From NCBI GenBank assembly GCA_016302935.1, contig JAEDMO010000047.1, forward strand, positions 1 through 5,985: DNA of 5,985 nucleotides, read 5' to 3'. This document shows, piece after piece, positions 5,606-5,985 of the stretch (position 1 is the first letter of the stretch; every line of letters begins with the position of its first letter). A program made the translations under genes and the position numbers. Origin of the DNA: Bacilli bacterium (lineage in GTDB: Bacteria; Bacillota_I; Bacilli_A; RF39; UBA660). The notes under the pieces were generated by a model. It searched no databases and was not told where the DNA came from. It was given only the letters and a program-made list of their open reading frames with translations.

Positions 5606-5985
5606 TTATTCTGCATTAGGTTGGTCAATATTAATGATGACGGTAATTTTCTTTTTGCTTGTGTTTACAAATTCTAAGTAATATTTACCATAACCAGAAA
5701 ATTCAAATATTATATGTCCATTAGTGGTTCCGTTGCTTCTTATATTTCCAAGATTGCTTAAGGCAGATGTATATTTATTGCTACTGATTATATCTAATTG
5801 TAAATTATCTGGTCCAAATACTTTGAAATTGCTGTTCCTAAAACTTTGGGTTTTACTGGTTGTGTTGGTAACATTTACTTCTAGGAATACTAAATCTTGA
5901 TGTTTTTCTTTTTCGGAAATTGCCTTTCTTAGTGAATAATTTAGAAATTCAATTTCAAAATTTTTAATGTTTATTTTTTCTCCTA
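5606..5985 (-). CDS. DUF4352-like immunoglobulin-fold protein, 3' part only
   Basis: The last 125 codons of a gene run in from the window edge and end in TAA; the start is outside. The visible part begins G-E-K-I-N-I and continues with L-V-F-L-E-V-N-V-T-N-T-T, then F-K-V-F-G-P-D-N-L-Q-L, a loop ending L-G-N-I-R-S-N-G, and I-I-F-E-F-S before a final strand Y-Y-L-E-F-V. This order (initial strand, V-x-V-x-N-x-T strand, F-x-V-x-x-P-D-x strand, G-x-x-x-x-G turn, x-F-E-F strand) is the pattern of DUF4352, the telokin/MPT63-like beta-sandwich. Such domains usually sit at the C-terminus of secreted lipoproteins, so a signal peptide with a lipobox cysteine is expected upstream, but this cannot be seen. 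The biochemical role is unknown. Its own terminator separates it from sepF. The domain call rests on pattern, not a search. Confidence 0.75.
   Translation of the reverse strand, partial: GEKINIKNFEIEFLNYSLRKAISEKEKHQDLVFLEVNVTNTTSKTQSFRNSNFKVFGPDNLQLDIISSNKYTSALSNLGNIRSNGTTNGHIIFEFSGYGKYYLEFVNTSKKKITVIINIDQPNAE

Noticed and set aside
1..5985. UGA=Trp genetic code of Mycoplasma type
   Set aside because: The long genes read through without TGA codons, Trp appears as TGG where checked (for example the last SepF residue), and peptidoglycan enzymes are present.

Overview
This window is AT-rich chromosomal DNA with every recognisable gene on the minus strand. It looks like a walled member of the Bacillota/Bacilli, or one of the reduced, uncultured gut lineages related to them. 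The grounds are the very low GC, strong AGGAGG-like ribosome-binding sites, a T-box riboswitch, and the sepF-divIVA-ileS gene order. Trp is written TGG in the genes I checked, and no gene needs TGA as a sense codon. A secreted peptidoglycan carboxypeptidase is present, so a wall-less, UGA=Trp mollicute is unlikely. The assignment is inference from gene content only.

Read in the direction of transcription (from high to low coordinates), the window first holds the 3' end of a gene with a DUF4352-like immunoglobulin-fold domain (5606 to the window edge), closed by an intrinsic terminator (5559-5598). A promoter whose -35 box lies inside that terminator then drives sepF (5118-5507) and divIVA (4643-5092), two cytoskeletal division/polarity genes 25 bp apart. 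Ten bases after divIVA stops, a second promoter (4604-4632) starts a leader of about 250 nt. This is an isoleucine T-box riboswitch with an AUC specifier and a terminator/antiterminator pair. It controls ileS (1269-4346), a type 2 isoleucyl-tRNA synthetase of 1025 residues. A terminator at 1227-1264 follows, then a PBP5-type D-Ala-D-Ala carboxypeptidase (15-1160).

The genes form a conserved neighbourhood for division and wall growth. SepF tethers FtsZ to the membrane, DivIVA organises poles or septa, and the carboxypeptidase trims wall stem peptides. ileS is a long-standing neighbour of divIVA in Firmicutes and has its own amino-acid-sensing control. The best finding is in ileS: its class I signature is G-L-H-H rather than the standard H-x-G-H. 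I recall this swapped GXHH form being described in a subset of type 2 IleRS enzymes with extreme mupirocin resistance. Two further points stand out: a DivIVA whose N-terminus lacks the membrane-inserting Phe-Arg pair, and the absence of ylmG and ylmH between sepF and divIVA. I found no mobile element, CRISPR array, tRNA or rRNA, and no evidence of a wholly new multi-gene system.
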